Shown piece after piece: positions 8,294-17,746 of a DNA stretch of 64,000 nucleotides. This stretch comes from an uncultured Flavobacteriales bacterium (lineage in GTDB: Bacteria > Bacteroidota > Bacteroidia > Flavobacteriales_G > Salibacteraceae), in the NCBI GenBank assembly GCA_943788775.1, contig CALSRO010000003.1, positions 62,001 through 126,000 of the forward strand. The letters run 5' to 3'. Each line of letters begins with the position of its first letter. Positions within the stretch are counted from its first letter, which is position 1. The notes beneath the pieces were generated by a model, which saw only the letters and a program-made list of their open reading frames with translations, made no database searches and was not told the origin of the DNA. A program made the position numbers and the translations under genes.

Positions 8294-9800
8294 TCTTAAT
8301 TTTTTGATTGTTATAAGTCTCGTATTCGATGATCAGGGCCTTATAGAAAAACTCGCTAATGATTCGAGCACCTCTAGGAGTGAAATGTGTGTAATCAGTT
8401 CCTGCCAGCGGTGGATCGGCTGAAACCCAAGATGGCATCGAGTTTTGACCACCCATGGCTTCGTACATATCCCAATACCCGATACCCGCCTTGAAGGCAG
8501 CTTGCTTTAAAGCATCCCTGACCGCTTCCAATAGCGGATATGTTTTGTAAAACTCTCCGTCCTTCATTGACATATCTGACGGTCCGATCAGAACAATGCT
8601 GGCATTGGGAACAGCCTTTTGAATTATTCGAATTTGATTGTAAAACTGCCTTCCGTAGGTTTCAGCCTGTGCACTATCCTCCATGTATGGCATTACATTT
8701 CCACCATACTGCAAAATGATGAGACTCGTGTTTAATTCAGCGTGCATTTCAGAGAAAAGTTCTCTATCCAGCTTGTGAAATATTGTTCCAGAACTGCCTC
8801 TCATCGCGATGTTTGAAACTTGTATTCCATGAGGTGCTTCAAGAGATACACCGTAAATCTGAGGACTAATTTTCGACTCAAACTTCAATTCTACTTCTGA
8901 GATAGGTTCGTCAAAATCAAGCAGTACAACATTGAGCTTTTTGCTGCCTTTCAAATAGTCCGTGAATACCGTATCCATGATGGGAAATGTCATTTTAACC
9001 GCATCGTACACAGGTCCATGAAAAACCTTCACTTGTTTGAACTTCTTTGATGAGTTATAAATGGTTTTGGCCGTGGAATACCTCAACCATGCTTGTGAAA
9101 CCTCTCGATCATTTAAACTGGAATCAGTTGGGTATGCCGTGTAGGATGAATAGGCCGTCATTGCCCCATAATTAGAGTTTTCGCCAAGTTCCCCCTCTTT
9201 GAAGAAAGCCGGATATCGAAACCAGTTTTCAGAGTTTTCGTGATTAACCAGTCTCACTTGATTGATATTGCTCGCGGGCAGCATTCCGATGGCGTATCCT
9301 CCAAACCTCTTTTGCAAACGATCTCGGATATAGCTGGTCATCAGATCTCCTTCAATTTGAGAATCGCCATAGTGGAAAACATACGTTTTGGTCTTTTTAA
9401 ATGTCACCTCATCCAAAGCCGAGAAAAAGGTATAAAGTGAACTCGGGTCGTCACCCTTGAATTCTATGGGTCTCAGGTGTTTTTCAGCGGCTCGCATGCT
9501 GTCCACATTCACCCATTTCGGTTGTGGAGCTGCATTGATAGAGTCTATGGTATCTACTTCGTAAACCGTTTCCTGATCGTGCATTGCATCGGCAATGGAG
9601 TCAGCCAACATGATTGTTTCAGAAATGTTTTTGTATTCGGGCTCCGAATGACCAAGCAACCTATCTACTGTTGGATACTTGACCCGATAAGCGTAATCGA
9701 TGGTTAACCCATCTTCTGGAAACACGAAAGCAATTGAAATCAACCCTGCAGAAACAGCAATAAGAAACAATAAAATAAAGACTGGTCCGCGGTTAGACAT
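8268..9800 (-). CDS. SGNH/GDSL hydrolase-like protein, MBOAT partner (second)
   Basis: 510 residues. One N-terminal transmembrane segment (about residues 7-28) likely anchors it in the inner membrane, facing the periplasm. SGNH blocks are HYGDSQIEGD (block I, serine kept), IAMRGSSGT (block II), LQYGGN (block III, where GxND is usual) and DYTHFTPRG (block V). It is the first gene of a three-gene locus with overlapping ends, so translational coupling is likely. It is diverged from its neighbour, which suggests separate steps rather than redundancy. It may be a second acyltransferase or an esterase that edits the modification. Confidence 0.87.
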   Translation of the reverse strand: MSNRGPVFILLFLIAVSAGLISIAFVFPEDGLTIDYAYRVKYPTVDRLLGHSEPEYKNISETIMLADSIADAMHDQETVYEVDTIDSINAAPQPKWVNVDSMRAAEKHLRPIEFKGDDPSSLYTFFSALDEVTFKKTKTYVFHYGDSQIEGDLMTSYIRDRLQKRFGGYAIGMLPASNINQVRLVNHENSENWFRYPAFFKEGELGENSNYGAMTAYSSYTAYPTDSSLNDREVSQAWLRYSTAKTIYNSSKKFKQVKVFHGPVYDAVKMTFPIMDTVFTDYLKGSKKLNVVLLDFDEPISEVELKFESKISPQIYGVSLEAPHGIQVSNIAMRGSSGTIFHKLDRELFSEMHAELNTSLIILQYGGNVMPYMEDSAQAETYGRQFYNQIRIIQKAVPNASIVLIGPSDMSMKDGEFYKTYPLLEAVRDALKQAAFKAGIGYWDMYEAMGGQNSMPSWVSADPPLAGTDYTHFTPRGARIISEFFYKALIIEYETYNNQKIKNESPSNIP

Positions 9801-9817
9801 AGAAAGTGATAAGTGTT

Positions 9818-9825
9818 CGAAAGTA
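9818..9825 (-). promoter_or_regulatory. -7 box TACTTTCG for the SGNH-SGNH-MBOAT locus
   Basis: On the minus strand the octamer TACTTTCG lies 17 bp upstream of the ATG at 9800. It matches the Bacteroidota TAnnTTTG box except for C at position 7, a variant seen repeatedly in this window. No convincing TTG is found at the usual upstream spacing. Confidence 0.45.
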
Positions 9826-9949
9826 AGGAGCTTAGTAGGGTTAAATCCTCGACTACAAAACGAACATAAACATCGAGTCGTTAGTATATCTAAACGAATG
9901 AGAAAGCGTAATAATCGGATGATTATTCGTTACAAATTGTGCCCAATTA

Positions 9950-9981
9950 AAAAGAAAAAAGCCCCGACATAAATGTCGAGG
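9950..9981 (-). terminator. Rho-independent terminator of the SprB-repeat protein gene
   Basis: The stem pairs 9962-9970 with 9973-9981 (9 bp, 2-nt loop), and the minus-strand RNA continues into TTTTTTCTTTT. The single non-Watson-Crick pair becomes G-U on the minus strand, which fits transcription from 12812 towards 10008. Confidence 0.85.
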
Positions 9982-10007
9982 TTTTCCCAATTTAATTTGC
10001 ATGAAGA

Positions 10008-12812
10008 TTAATTCTTTACAAAGGATGTGCTCCAATGCTGCGTATCATCTTCGAAGCGCAGAACATATACTCCTTGTGGCAGCGCACCCACATTCAATTC
10101 AGTCAAAGGCCCTTGATTTTTCAAATTTTGAATCAAAACCAATTGTCCTTGAGCGTTGATCACTTCAACCTTATTTAATTCGATTCCTGAATTGCCTGAT
10201 ATGTATAACACATCGGAAGCAGGATTTGGATAAATACTAATTCCAGCATTGGTCATCTCATCCATTCCCGTTGTCCAGAACTTAACATTGACTTCATCCT
10301 CGCCTTTGCATCCGCGGTTATCTGTCACTGTTACTGAGTAATCACCAGCTATACTCACTGTAATGGCTGAATCCAATGAACCCGTATTCCATACATAAGC
10401 ATCATAAATTCCTGGTGTGATTACTACTGGTGAAGTTGGTGCATTGATATTCGAACCTAAATCTGGTTCCGGCAATGCATACTCCTCAATTACATTAATG
10501 GCATCCTCACCTTCACAACCACCAAATGTGGTGCATGTCACTGAGTATGTTCCTAGTCCTGTAACCTGAAGTAATTGCCCCGTAGAACCGTCACTCCATA
10601 AGTAAGCCTGATATCCACCACCTGCGTTAAGAATCATTGATCCACCTTCACAGTATCCTGTATCCGCATTTCCCAAATCAACATCTGGTGCGAAGAATTC
10701 AAATCCAATCTCTACGTCCATATCGTTGGAACAACCGTTTGCATCAGTGATCGTAACTGTTCTTAGTCCTGCAGGCAAAGCAATTGCCTCAGCAGTTGTT
10801 TCACCATTGTCCCATGAGTATGAATACGCTTGCAAACCACCTACACCATGTACCTCCGCAGTACCATTCTCATCAAATTCGCAGTAAGCCTCCGTTTTAT
10901 TGTCTAAGATTAATTCTAACAATAGTGGACTGGTCATATTAACAGAGTCAACCGTAGTACAAGAGGCGTTGCCTTCTGTTAGCGTTACATAGTACATACC
11001 CCTTTCCAGTCCTGTAATATTCTGAGATGTAGAAGTGAAGCTAGATGGGCCATTCCAAGCATAGGTGTATGCGCCCGAACTTCCCGTTGGGCTTAGATAA
11101 ATCTCACCATCACTTCCATCAAAACATGAAACGTCAAAGCCGCTGTAATTGCTGGTTGAATCATTGATGAATAATTGCTCAGGAGAGAGAATGGTGGTAT
11201 CAACGTATGCAGGGCAAATTGTGCCTGAATAAATAGTCACACTGTACTGACCTGCACCCACATCACTTATGGTGCCAGCGGTAGATGTGAACCCATTTGG
11301 TCCAGACCATGTATAAGTGTAGTTTGAACCACCAGAACCTACTGCTGTTATTGATGCAGTTGTATCTCCAAAGCAATCCACATGGTGTCCAAAGCTATTC
11401 AACCCAGAAGTCGTTACTGAACCACCTAGCTGTCCAGAACATTGAACGTATTCAATTCTCAGGTTGCTAGATGTAGCTGTAAACCTTTTCCAATTACTTG
11501 TTCCAGGCGCCATAGTGAATGCCAATTGAAACCAAGTGTTTCCAATTTCGTCTTCGATATCACCATCGCAGGTAGATCCTAAATCATAATAGCCGTAGTT
11601 CTGACCAACACCATTTGTCACAAACTGAATGTAATTTCCATTGGCGAAATCAGCATAAGCAGAAGAGTTGTAGCTCCCGTAATTACCATATGTACCCGTT
11701 ACATCATTTACATTGATGGTGTCAACCCCCGCTACTCCACCATTGCAATACATTAATAACTCTGAGTTCAAGACAATCGATCCCGTTGGTATAGAGGAAA
11801 TATTCCACTTGGTCCAAGCACGGTAAGTAGTGCTGGAATAGTTGTTGGCTGTGAATACAAAAAAAGTAGCGTCATTATGCGAGCTGCTCGAATTTTGCCA
11901 TCCACCAAATGACCCAGCTACAGTGATCGTTGGATCAATGACTACTGGGAATTGTCTTCCTTGCTCTAATAACCAGCGAGTGGGAACGAGTGTAGCCAAC
12001 TCAAATTGATCATTAGCCAATGGAGTTACTTTATAAGAAGCACGCCAATTTCCATCAGCATAGATTGCATTCTCCGGTTGCATTTCCTCATAGACATCAG
12101 GAACTGGAATCTGATAAACCAGTTCATTTTCCTCATTGAAAATTCCAATTCCGGAACCAATAATTCTTTCGGAGTTAATCTCCTCGCCTTCTCCAATCAA
12201 TTTCCATCCAGTAGGTAATGTCAGTGATTCAGTGAATGTTACAAATTCCGATTGAGTTGGAATATTACTTGGTAAGCTTGTTAGGATGAGATTGTTCTTC
12301 AACTCACCGTTGCCCACTAAATATTCTGAGGTTCCATTTGCAAAGAGCGTATAGGAAGCTCTATTTCCTAATACTTCAATCTCCGTTTCAACACTTGTTT
12401 CTATAACAGAAAGAATATCTCCATTCGCAGATAAAGCTTCTATTCTAGAATTCTTACCGAAGGTGACGAATGCCTCTCCATCACCCACCTTTATTCCTTG
12501 TTGGCCCAATTCCTTTGGAAAAACACTTTGAATTAGGTTTGTTTTGTTTTCAAAATAAGCTCCATTTTGTCCAGCTATTATACCAGTATTTATGTCCAAA
12601 TAACTCCCATTACTCATGTAATGGACTGGGCCACCAGAAATAACAGCCTGGTATTTACCATCTGAAATTTCATAGTGTTTCGTAAAAAAATCTCGTTTTG
12701 TGACGTCTTCCGTCAAGTCTGTGGACGAATTCACCTGTGCAACTCCAGTTAGAGTAGATAAAGCAAATACCACAGAAAGCGATTGGGTAATTCTTCTTTT
12801 CATCTTATTCAT
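10008..12812 (-). CDS. Large secreted protein with DNRLRE-like and SprB-like repeats, T9SS type A sorting
   Basis: 934 residues with an N-terminal signal (SLSVVFALSTLTGVA, then QV). Residues of about 30-290 form a domain I do not recognise. A DNRLRE-like jelly-roll region (about 295-450; AWTKWNISSIPTGS) follows, then SprB-like repeats with conserved HVDCFGD, DVSCFDGSDG and Y(S/T)Y(T/A)W(S/N)GP. Ig-like segments containing YLWSDGS and YVWNTGS come next, ending in a type A sorting domain (IYPNPASDVLYISGN). It should be exported by T9SS and kept on the surface. Its function may be adhesion or gliding, by analogy with SprB. A promoter-like pair and a palindrome lie upstream. Confidence 0.85.
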   Translation of the reverse strand: MNKMKRRITQSLSVVFALSTLTGVAQVNSSTDLTEDVTKRDFFTKHYEISDGKYQAVISGGPVHYMSNGSYLDINTGIIAGQNGAYFENKTNLIQSVFPKELGQQGIKVGDGEAFVTFGKNSRIEALSANGDILSVIETSVETEIEVLGNRASYTLFANGTSEYLVGNGELKNNLILTSLPSNIPTQSEFVTFTESLTLPTGWKLIGEGEEINSERIIGSGIGIFNEENELVYQIPVPDVYEEMQPENAIYADGNWRASYKVTPLANDQFELATLVPTRWLLEQGRQFPVVIDPTITVAGSFGGWQNSSSSHNDATFFVFTANNYSSTTYRAWTKWNISSIPTGSIVLNSELLMYCNGGVAGVDTINVNDVTGTYGNYGSYNSSAYADFANGNYIQFVTNGVGQNYGYYDLGSTCDGDIEDEIGNTWFQLAFTMAPGTSNWKRFTATSSNLRIEYVQCSGQLGGSVTTSGLNSFGHHVDCFGDTTASITAVGSGGSNYTYTWSGPNGFTSTAGTISDVGAGQYSVTIYSGTICPAYVDTTILSPEQLFINDSTSNYSGFDVSCFDGSDGEIYLSPTGSSGAYTYAWNGPSSFTSTSQNITGLERGMYYVTLTEGNASCTTVDSVNMTSPLLLELILDNKTEAYCEFDENGTAEVHGVGGLQAYSYSWDNGETTAEAIALPAGLRTVTITDANGCSNDMDVEIGFEFFAPDVDLGNADTGYCEGGSMILNAGGGYQAYLWSDGSTGQLLQVTGLGTYSVTCTTFGGCEGEDAINVIEEYALPEPDLGSNINAPTSPVVITPGIYDAYVWNTGSLDSAITVSIAGDYSVTVTDNRGCKGEDEVNVKFWTTGMDEMTNAGISIYPNPASDVLYISGNSGIELNKVEVINAQGQLVLIQNLKNQGPLTELNVGALPQGVYVLRFEDDTQHWSTSFVKN

Positions 12813-12831
12813 TTAATTGTTTGTAGTCTAA

Positions 12832-12848
12832 TTGACCAAATTGGTCAA
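12832..12848. promoter_or_regulatory. Palindrome in the leader of the SprB-repeat gene
   Basis: TTGACCAA-a-TTGGTCAA is a perfect 8-bp inverted repeat with a 1-bp spacer. It lies between the candidate -7 box (12858-12865) and the start codon at 12812. The position suits a repressor operator just downstream of the transcription start. The short spacer makes an RNA hairpin less likely. Confidence 0.5.
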
Positions 12849-12857
12849 TATTGGGCC

Positions 12858-12888
12858 GAAAATTAGGGTATTATTCAGTAACCGCCAA
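12858..12888 (-). promoter_or_regulatory. Promoter TTG-N20-TAATTTTC for the SprB-repeat gene
   Basis: On the minus strand TTG (12886-12888) is followed after 20 bp by TAATTTTC (12858-12865). This approximates the Bacteroidota TTG / TAnnTTTG promoter. The predicted start near 12850 gives a leader of about 40 nt. Confidence 0.5.
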
Positions 12889-12942
12889 ACGAACAATCAA
12901 GAAACATCGATAAGTAATATTTATTAGTCGACAAACAATTTG

Positions 12943-13152
12943 TTATCGACATTCTACTCGTGCCTCTCCTGCAGGGTCGGTGTACTCCTTTTTCTCCAAG
13001 GCCTTGATCTCGTCACCGCAGTACTCACCCAAACTAGATTCTGATTCAGCCCCGTTAATATTAACGATATAAAAGCACTGCTCACATTTAACACATGAGG
13101 AACATGCGTAAGCAGTAACAAGAATAATCAGGTAGTTTTTAAGTGTTGACAT
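12943..13152 (-). CDS. Small cysteine-rich secreted protein or lipoprotein
   Basis: 69 residues. An N-terminal hydrophobic stretch (YLIILVTAYACSSC) carries cysteines that could serve as a lipobox. The mature part has CVKCEQCFY, EYCGDE and a C-terminal Cys-Arg. Cysteine spacing of this kind suggests disulfides or a small metal site. The gene lies 33 bp after the end of the upstream T9SS gene on the same strand, so it may be a read-through cistron. I do not recognise a named family. Confidence 0.6.
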   Translation of the reverse strand: MSTLKNYLIILVTAYACSSCVKCEQCFYIVNINGAESESSLGEYCGDEIKALEKKEYTDPAGEARVECR

Positions 13153-13185
13153 TTCGTAAAATTTTAGAAAAGGTATAAAATTCTA

Positions 13186-14751
13186 CTAATGTTCTATAAT
13201 CAATTGGATTGATCGTGAGTCTTGTTCTCCTGATAGTTTAAGCTGATATATGCCCTCAGAAAGGTCAAGAGAAAACTGGTTTAATCCGAATCGCAGTTTG
13301 TCGCTAGACACCAACTGACCTGCTGCGTTTAATAACTCCATATTACTAAACTCACCCATATTCTCCAAATTGAAGCTACCCTGGCTTGGGTTAGGGTATA
13401 ATCGAATTGATTCTTCGTTCGCTTGAGCCTCATCCATACCGACAGGCCAATTACTTAGCTGAAAATCTTGTAGTGTAAGCACGCCATTATTTAGTGCTAC
13501 ATTTTCAACAGTATCTGGAAAATAGCCATCAGCAGAAGCAACAACCGTGTATGTTCCTGCCTGCAAAGTAGATATGGCATAATCGCCTACGATATTTCCG
13601 TCATCAGAAATTCCAGCCCCAAGAATTTCTATGGTTGGAAAGAATATAGGGCCACCTGTGTGAAGATCGGTAACAGCTCCTTCCAAGTAGCAGCCACGTT
13701 CGTAAGTAGGCTTAAAAATATATAACCCTTCCTCAATATCCGTGGCTAAAATATTTCCTGAAGGCAAATATGGATATGCCCCCCAGCATCCATTAAAACC
13801 CTCGTATCTGTAATCAGGGCTTGTATCGTATCTCCCTGTTTCGATCATGTTCTTCGGTCGTTTCACGTCCAAAATATTGATACCATACGTGTAGTGAGAT
13901 GTGATCAAATAATCATTGTAAAAGTGAGTGTTGTGAGGAATGATTGAAGTGTCATCAACCATCCATATGTCTAATTCAATGGGGTTGAAAATATTCAAAG
14001 CGTCATAGGCCGCAATGCTCCCATTTCTGACCTCATCAGTGGTGAAGATGTAACGGTTATTATCTGAAAACCAAGCGTTGTGGGTAAAACTACTTGGTGT
14101 CGTCCAAAGAGAAATAATCTCAGGATCCTGCTTATCACTTACATCGATGACTTGAAGTTGACCGAGATTTACTGCTGATCCCCAAAGTGTATCGCCTCTT
14201 ACTACTCCATCATGCAAGTAATTGACATCAAAAATCCCAACCGGATCTGGATCCATAGGGTCGTTATTCAAATCCAACATAATGGCACCACCTCTAGAAT
14301 AGAATGCCCCGAAAATGTATGCGATTCCGTTTTCATCGATGAAGAGATTGTGTGCCTGATAAAAGGTGATGGAATCATCCACCCAATAGGTATAGGTGAG
14401 TGCTGTGGTATCAGGCAGCGGACTCATATCAACGATCAATAATCCAGGTCCACATTCACAGGTAATGTAGGCGTAATCACCCCAAGTTTTAATATCCCTC
14501 CAAGCGCTTGAATTTCCGCCAATGGTTCTAAAAACTTCTACTGGATTTGATGGATCGGTAACATCAGCAATGGAGAAGTTATCATTTAATCCTACCAAGG
14601 CATATTCATTCCCTTCTTCATCGACATAGCCCCAAACATCGCTCAGTTCTACGTCATAAGGCAAATGTCCCAAAAGCTCCATATTGTAATTCTGCCCTAA
14701 AGAAAAAATTGGAAGCGTGAGCAATAATAATTGCCCGATTAATTTTGTCAT
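13186..14751 (-). CDS. Choice-of-anchor B family protein, T9SS type A sorting
   Basis: 521 residues with a signal peptide (LIGQLLLLTLPIFSLG, then QN). The central region has LVIVD-like beta-propeller repeats (YALVGLNDNFSIADVTDPSN, LLIVDMSPLP, LQVIDVSDKQDP, INILDVKRP), as in choice-of-anchor B proteins. A carboxypeptidase-like regulatory module follows from about residue 380 (EGAVTDLHTGGP), then a type A sorting domain (LYPNPSQGSFNLEN). It should be exported by T9SS and surface attached. It lies 34 bp after parC on the same strand but is functionally unrelated to it. Confidence 0.87.
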   Translation of the reverse strand: MTKLIGQLLLLTLPIFSLGQNYNMELLGHLPYDVELSDVWGYVDEEGNEYALVGLNDNFSIADVTDPSNPVEVFRTIGGNSSAWRDIKTWGDYAYITCECGPGLLIVDMSPLPDTTALTYTYWVDDSITFYQAHNLFIDENGIAYIFGAFYSRGGAIMLDLNNDPMDPDPVGIFDVNYLHDGVVRGDTLWGSAVNLGQLQVIDVSDKQDPEIISLWTTPSSFTHNAWFSDNNRYIFTTDEVRNGSIAAYDALNIFNPIELDIWMVDDTSIIPHNTHFYNDYLITSHYTYGINILDVKRPKNMIETGRYDTSPDYRYEGFNGCWGAYPYLPSGNILATDIEEGLYIFKPTYERGCYLEGAVTDLHTGGPIFFPTIEILGAGISDDGNIVGDYAISTLQAGTYTVVASADGYFPDTVENVALNNGVLTLQDFQLSNWPVGMDEAQANEESIRLYPNPSQGSFNLENMGEFSNMELLNAAGQLVSSDKLRFGLNQFSLDLSEGIYQLKLSGEQDSRSIQLIIEH

Positions 14752-14785
14752 ATGAATTAGACGTTTTGTGCTGTACGAAGGTTTA

Positions 14786-17743
14786 TTAAAGCTCTAAGGT
14801 AATCTGGCTACCCGCCCCAAAGCTATCATCTCCTTTATCCTTTTTGTCGATCTTTTTCTCGGCAGCAACATTTGAGTCTTTTTCGGTAGGTTTTATTTCC
14901 TTTTCGGTTTTCACTGCTTCTTCCTGATTCGAATCCACATTAGATTCCGTTGATTTCACCTTCTCATTCTCCATTCCAGATGAATTACTTTCGGGTTTTT
15001 CGTCTACGGACTTATCCTCTTTCGTTTCTGCTGGCTTTTGCTTCTTCTGAATTGGTGGTAATTTACTGACCTGAGTTGGTGACGCAATTGGTCCCCGATT
15101 TGTTGATTGAACCTTAGACGCTAGGGTAATCGATTCACCAGTGTTTGACTCAACCACTTCACTTACATCACCTTCGTTATCATCCTGTTCTGACTCGGCC
15201 CCTTCGCCTTCCTTTTGATACGGCAAAGGTTCTAATTCCTCGATGGACTTTACTTTGTATTTGCTCAACCTGTTCCCCTGAGCTTTCAATCCTTTTACCG
15301 CGATAAACTCTTCTAAATCAATCGTTTCATCATCTCGTTTACTAGCCCGTTGGTCAAACTTAACTAATGCCTGAGGTCGCCAATTCATGGAGATAAAATC
15401 TAGACTTGTTCTGGGCGCTTCACTCGTGAAATGGACAGGTTTATCGCTTTCTTCCACCAAGAAACGCTTGACATAGTGTTCTTCCTTTTCACCGTCAAAG
15501 TAAATTGCAGTAAGCGGCTTTTCTGGATCCCATTTTTCAATGCGAATCATGTCATCGTCAAACTTTGTTAGCAAATCAATCCCCGTCAACCTATAATCTC
15601 CAGACTGCATGACCGCGAGGATTCTATCCTCAGCACCAAAGGCCCCAAGATAAACACCTCGCTCCTCGTAGTTTAACCTTCTTACGGCTTCATCAAACCA
15701 GACTTTGCGCGCAGCAAGTGTTGAAACTCCTTTTTCTTTTAGTTCAATTCGATTGACGGAGTGTTTGGTCAAAATGTTACCATTCGCTCCCCTCCCTTTT
15801 ATGGCTTGTTCACTAAAGTCAAAATCAAACTTGATTCGTTTAATTTTTGCCTTTGCTCTGTGAATCACCGTAACTACTTCAGCCTCTCCATTCGGATTCA
15901 CCGTTAGGTGCAACACTTTAGATTTAGGAGTACCTTTCGTCAGGTCGTATTCTCTATCTCGAACTATGGATGTTACATTGAATCGTTTCACCATCACATT
16001 GCCCGCAGGGCCATCCTGATATATCATGTTATAGATGGTGCGCTCATCGTTTTTCTTCCAGATGCCAACATAAAGGATATCCTTGCCTACGAAGATTTTG
16101 TCGTCCATTTTGGACACCATCATGACTCCATCCGATCGAATAATGATAATGTCATCAATATCCGAAGCGTCACAAACGAACTCTGTTTCAGTCTTCTTTA
16201 AGCCATGACCTACAAATCCTTCAGCGCGATCTACATATAGCTTCACATTGCTTGCGGCAACTAGCGTTCTTGCGATGGTTTCAAGAGATCGAATCTCTGT
16301 TTTACGCTCTCTACCCTTGCTGTACTTTGCTTTCAGGTTTTTGAAATAGTCGATGGCGTAATCGGTCAGATTATCTAAATGGAATTTTACCGTAGCAATA
16401 TCTTCTTCTAGCTTGCTTAAGTATTCATCCGCTTTGTAACCATCAAATTTCGAGATCCGCTTGATCTTGATTTCGGTTAATCGCGCCACATCATCATCTG
16501 TTACCGCACGAAGCAAATGCCCCGTAAATGGTTTCAAACCTTTGTGAATAGTTTGAATGATTTCCTCCCAAGTCTCACATTCCTCAATGTCCCGATAGAT
16601 TCGGTTTTCAATGAAGATTTTCTCTAACGAGGCAAAATGCCATTTTTCTTCCAGCTCGCTTTTCTCGATTTCTAACTCCAGCTTTAGTAATGCTTTTGTT
16701 TCCTCTGTACATTGAACCAAAATATCGCTAACCCCCATAAATCGGGGCTTATCATTCTCAATGACACATGCGTTTGGCGAAATCGACACCTCACAATCGG
16801 TGAAGGCATAGAGTGCATCGATCATTTTGTCTGGCGACTCACGATCATTTAAATAGACCAATATCTCAACAAACTCTGCCGTATTATCCTCAACTCGTTT
16901 GATCTTAATTTTGCCTTTATCATTGGCTTTAAGAATAGAGTCAATCAATGTTGAGGTGGTAGTTCCAAATGGAACTTCTGTTATTCGCAGGGTCTTTTTA
17001 TCATCAGCTGTAATTCGAGCCCTGACTTTGATCCGGCCTCCACGCAATCCATCGTTATATTCACTGAAGTCGGCAAAACCACCCGTTGGAAAATCTGGGA
17101 AAATTTTGACTTTTTTGCCTTTCAGAATGCTGATTGAACCATCGATCAACTCGATGAAATTATGGGGCAACATTTTACACGCTAAACCAACTGCAATACC
17201 CTCAACACCAGAGGCCAGTAACAATGGAAACTTTACAGGAAGTGTAATTGGCTCTCGGTTTCGACCGTCATAACTCAACTGCCAATTGGTTGTTTTTGGA
17301 TTGAATACAACCTCCAAAGCAAATTTGGTCAAACGAGCTTCGATGTATCTAGGAGCAGCCGCACTATCACCGGTCAGAATATTCCCCCAGTTTCCCTGAC
17401 AATCGATCATTAAATCTCGCTGGCCCACTTGTACCAGCGCATCTCCGATAGACGCGTCACCGTGTGGGTGATATTTCATGGTGTTACCGATGATGTTCGC
17501 CACCTTGTGATAACGTCCATCATCCATTTCTTTCATAGAATGGAGAATTCTACGCTGGACGGGTTTCAAGCCATCATTAACATGAGGAACAGCCCGCTCC
17601 AAAATCACATAAGAAGCATAATCCAAGAACCACTCCTTGTACATGCCACTTACCTGTATAACCTTTTCTAGCCCCTCTTGATTGTCTTCTTGTTGGCTAA
17701 ACTCTTCGTCTCTTTCTTCTATGTTGTCGTTTTCTTCAGCCAT
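14786..17743 (-). CDS. parC: DNA topoisomerase IV subunit A
   Basis: 985 residues. The winged-helix and catalytic core shows PVQRRILHSMKEMDDG, KYHPHGDASIGDALVQ and SAAAPRYIEARL. Tyr133 is the expected active-site tyrosine that links covalently to cut DNA. A coiled-coil tower and a C-terminal beta-pinwheel region follow. From about residue 865 to the end a Lys/Glu/Ser-rich low-complexity tail extends the protein beyond the typical length. The start codon lies 3 bp after the stop of the gene at 17747-19606 (subunit B), so the two form an operon. The enzyme decatenates chromosomes. Bacteroidota annotations sometimes call it gyrase A, but its pairing with a short ParE-like B subunit supports ParC. 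Confidence 0.93.
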   Translation of the reverse strand: MAEENDNIEERDEEFSQQEDNQEGLEKVIQVSGMYKEWFLDYASYVILERAVPHVNDGLKPVQRRILHSMKEMDDGRYHKVANIIGNTMKYHPHGDASIGDALVQVGQRDLMIDCQGNWGNILTGDSAAAPRYIEARLTKFALEVVFNPKTTNWQLSYDGRNREPITLPVKFPLLLASGVEGIAVGLACKMLPHNFIELIDGSISILKGKKVKIFPDFPTGGFADFSEYNDGLRGGRIKVRARITADDKKTLRITEVPFGTTTSTLIDSILKANDKGKIKIKRVEDNTAEFVEILVYLNDRESPDKMIDALYAFTDCEVSISPNACVIENDKPRFMGVSDILVQCTEETKALLKLELEIEKSELEEKWHFASLEKIFIENRIYRDIEECETWEEIIQTIHKGLKPFTGHLLRAVTDDDVARLTEIKIKRISKFDGYKADEYLSKLEEDIATVKFHLDNLTDYAIDYFKNLKAKYSKGRERKTEIRSLETIARTLVAASNVKLYVDRAEGFVGHGLKKTETEFVCDASDIDDIIIIRSDGVMMVSKMDDKIFVGKDILYVGIWKKNDERTIYNMIYQDGPAGNVMVKRFNVTSIVRDREYDLTKGTPKSKVLHLTVNPNGEAEVVTVIHRAKAKIKRIKFDFDFSEQAIKGRGANGNILTKHSVNRIELKEKGVSTLAARKVWFDEAVRRLNYEERGVYLGAFGAEDRILAVMQSGDYRLTGIDLLTKFDDDMIRIEKWDPEKPLTAIYFDGEKEEHYVKRFLVEESDKPVHFTSEAPRTSLDFISMNWRPQALVKFDQRASKRDDETIDLEEFIAVKGLKAQGNRLSKYKVKSIEELEPLPYQKEGEGAESEQDDNEGDVSEVVESNTGESITLASKVQSTNRGPIASPTQVSKLPPIQKKQKPAETKEDKSVDEKPESNSSGMENEKVKSTESNVDSNQEEAVKTEKEIKPTEKDSNVAAEKKIDKKDKGDDSFGAGSQITLEL

Positions 17744-17746
17744 GCT

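Noticed and set aside
9700..10035. Short ORFs on both strands in the interval 9700-10035
   Set aside because: They overlap the start of the SGNH gene, the terminator and the end of the T9SS gene, and have no signal, domain or start context.
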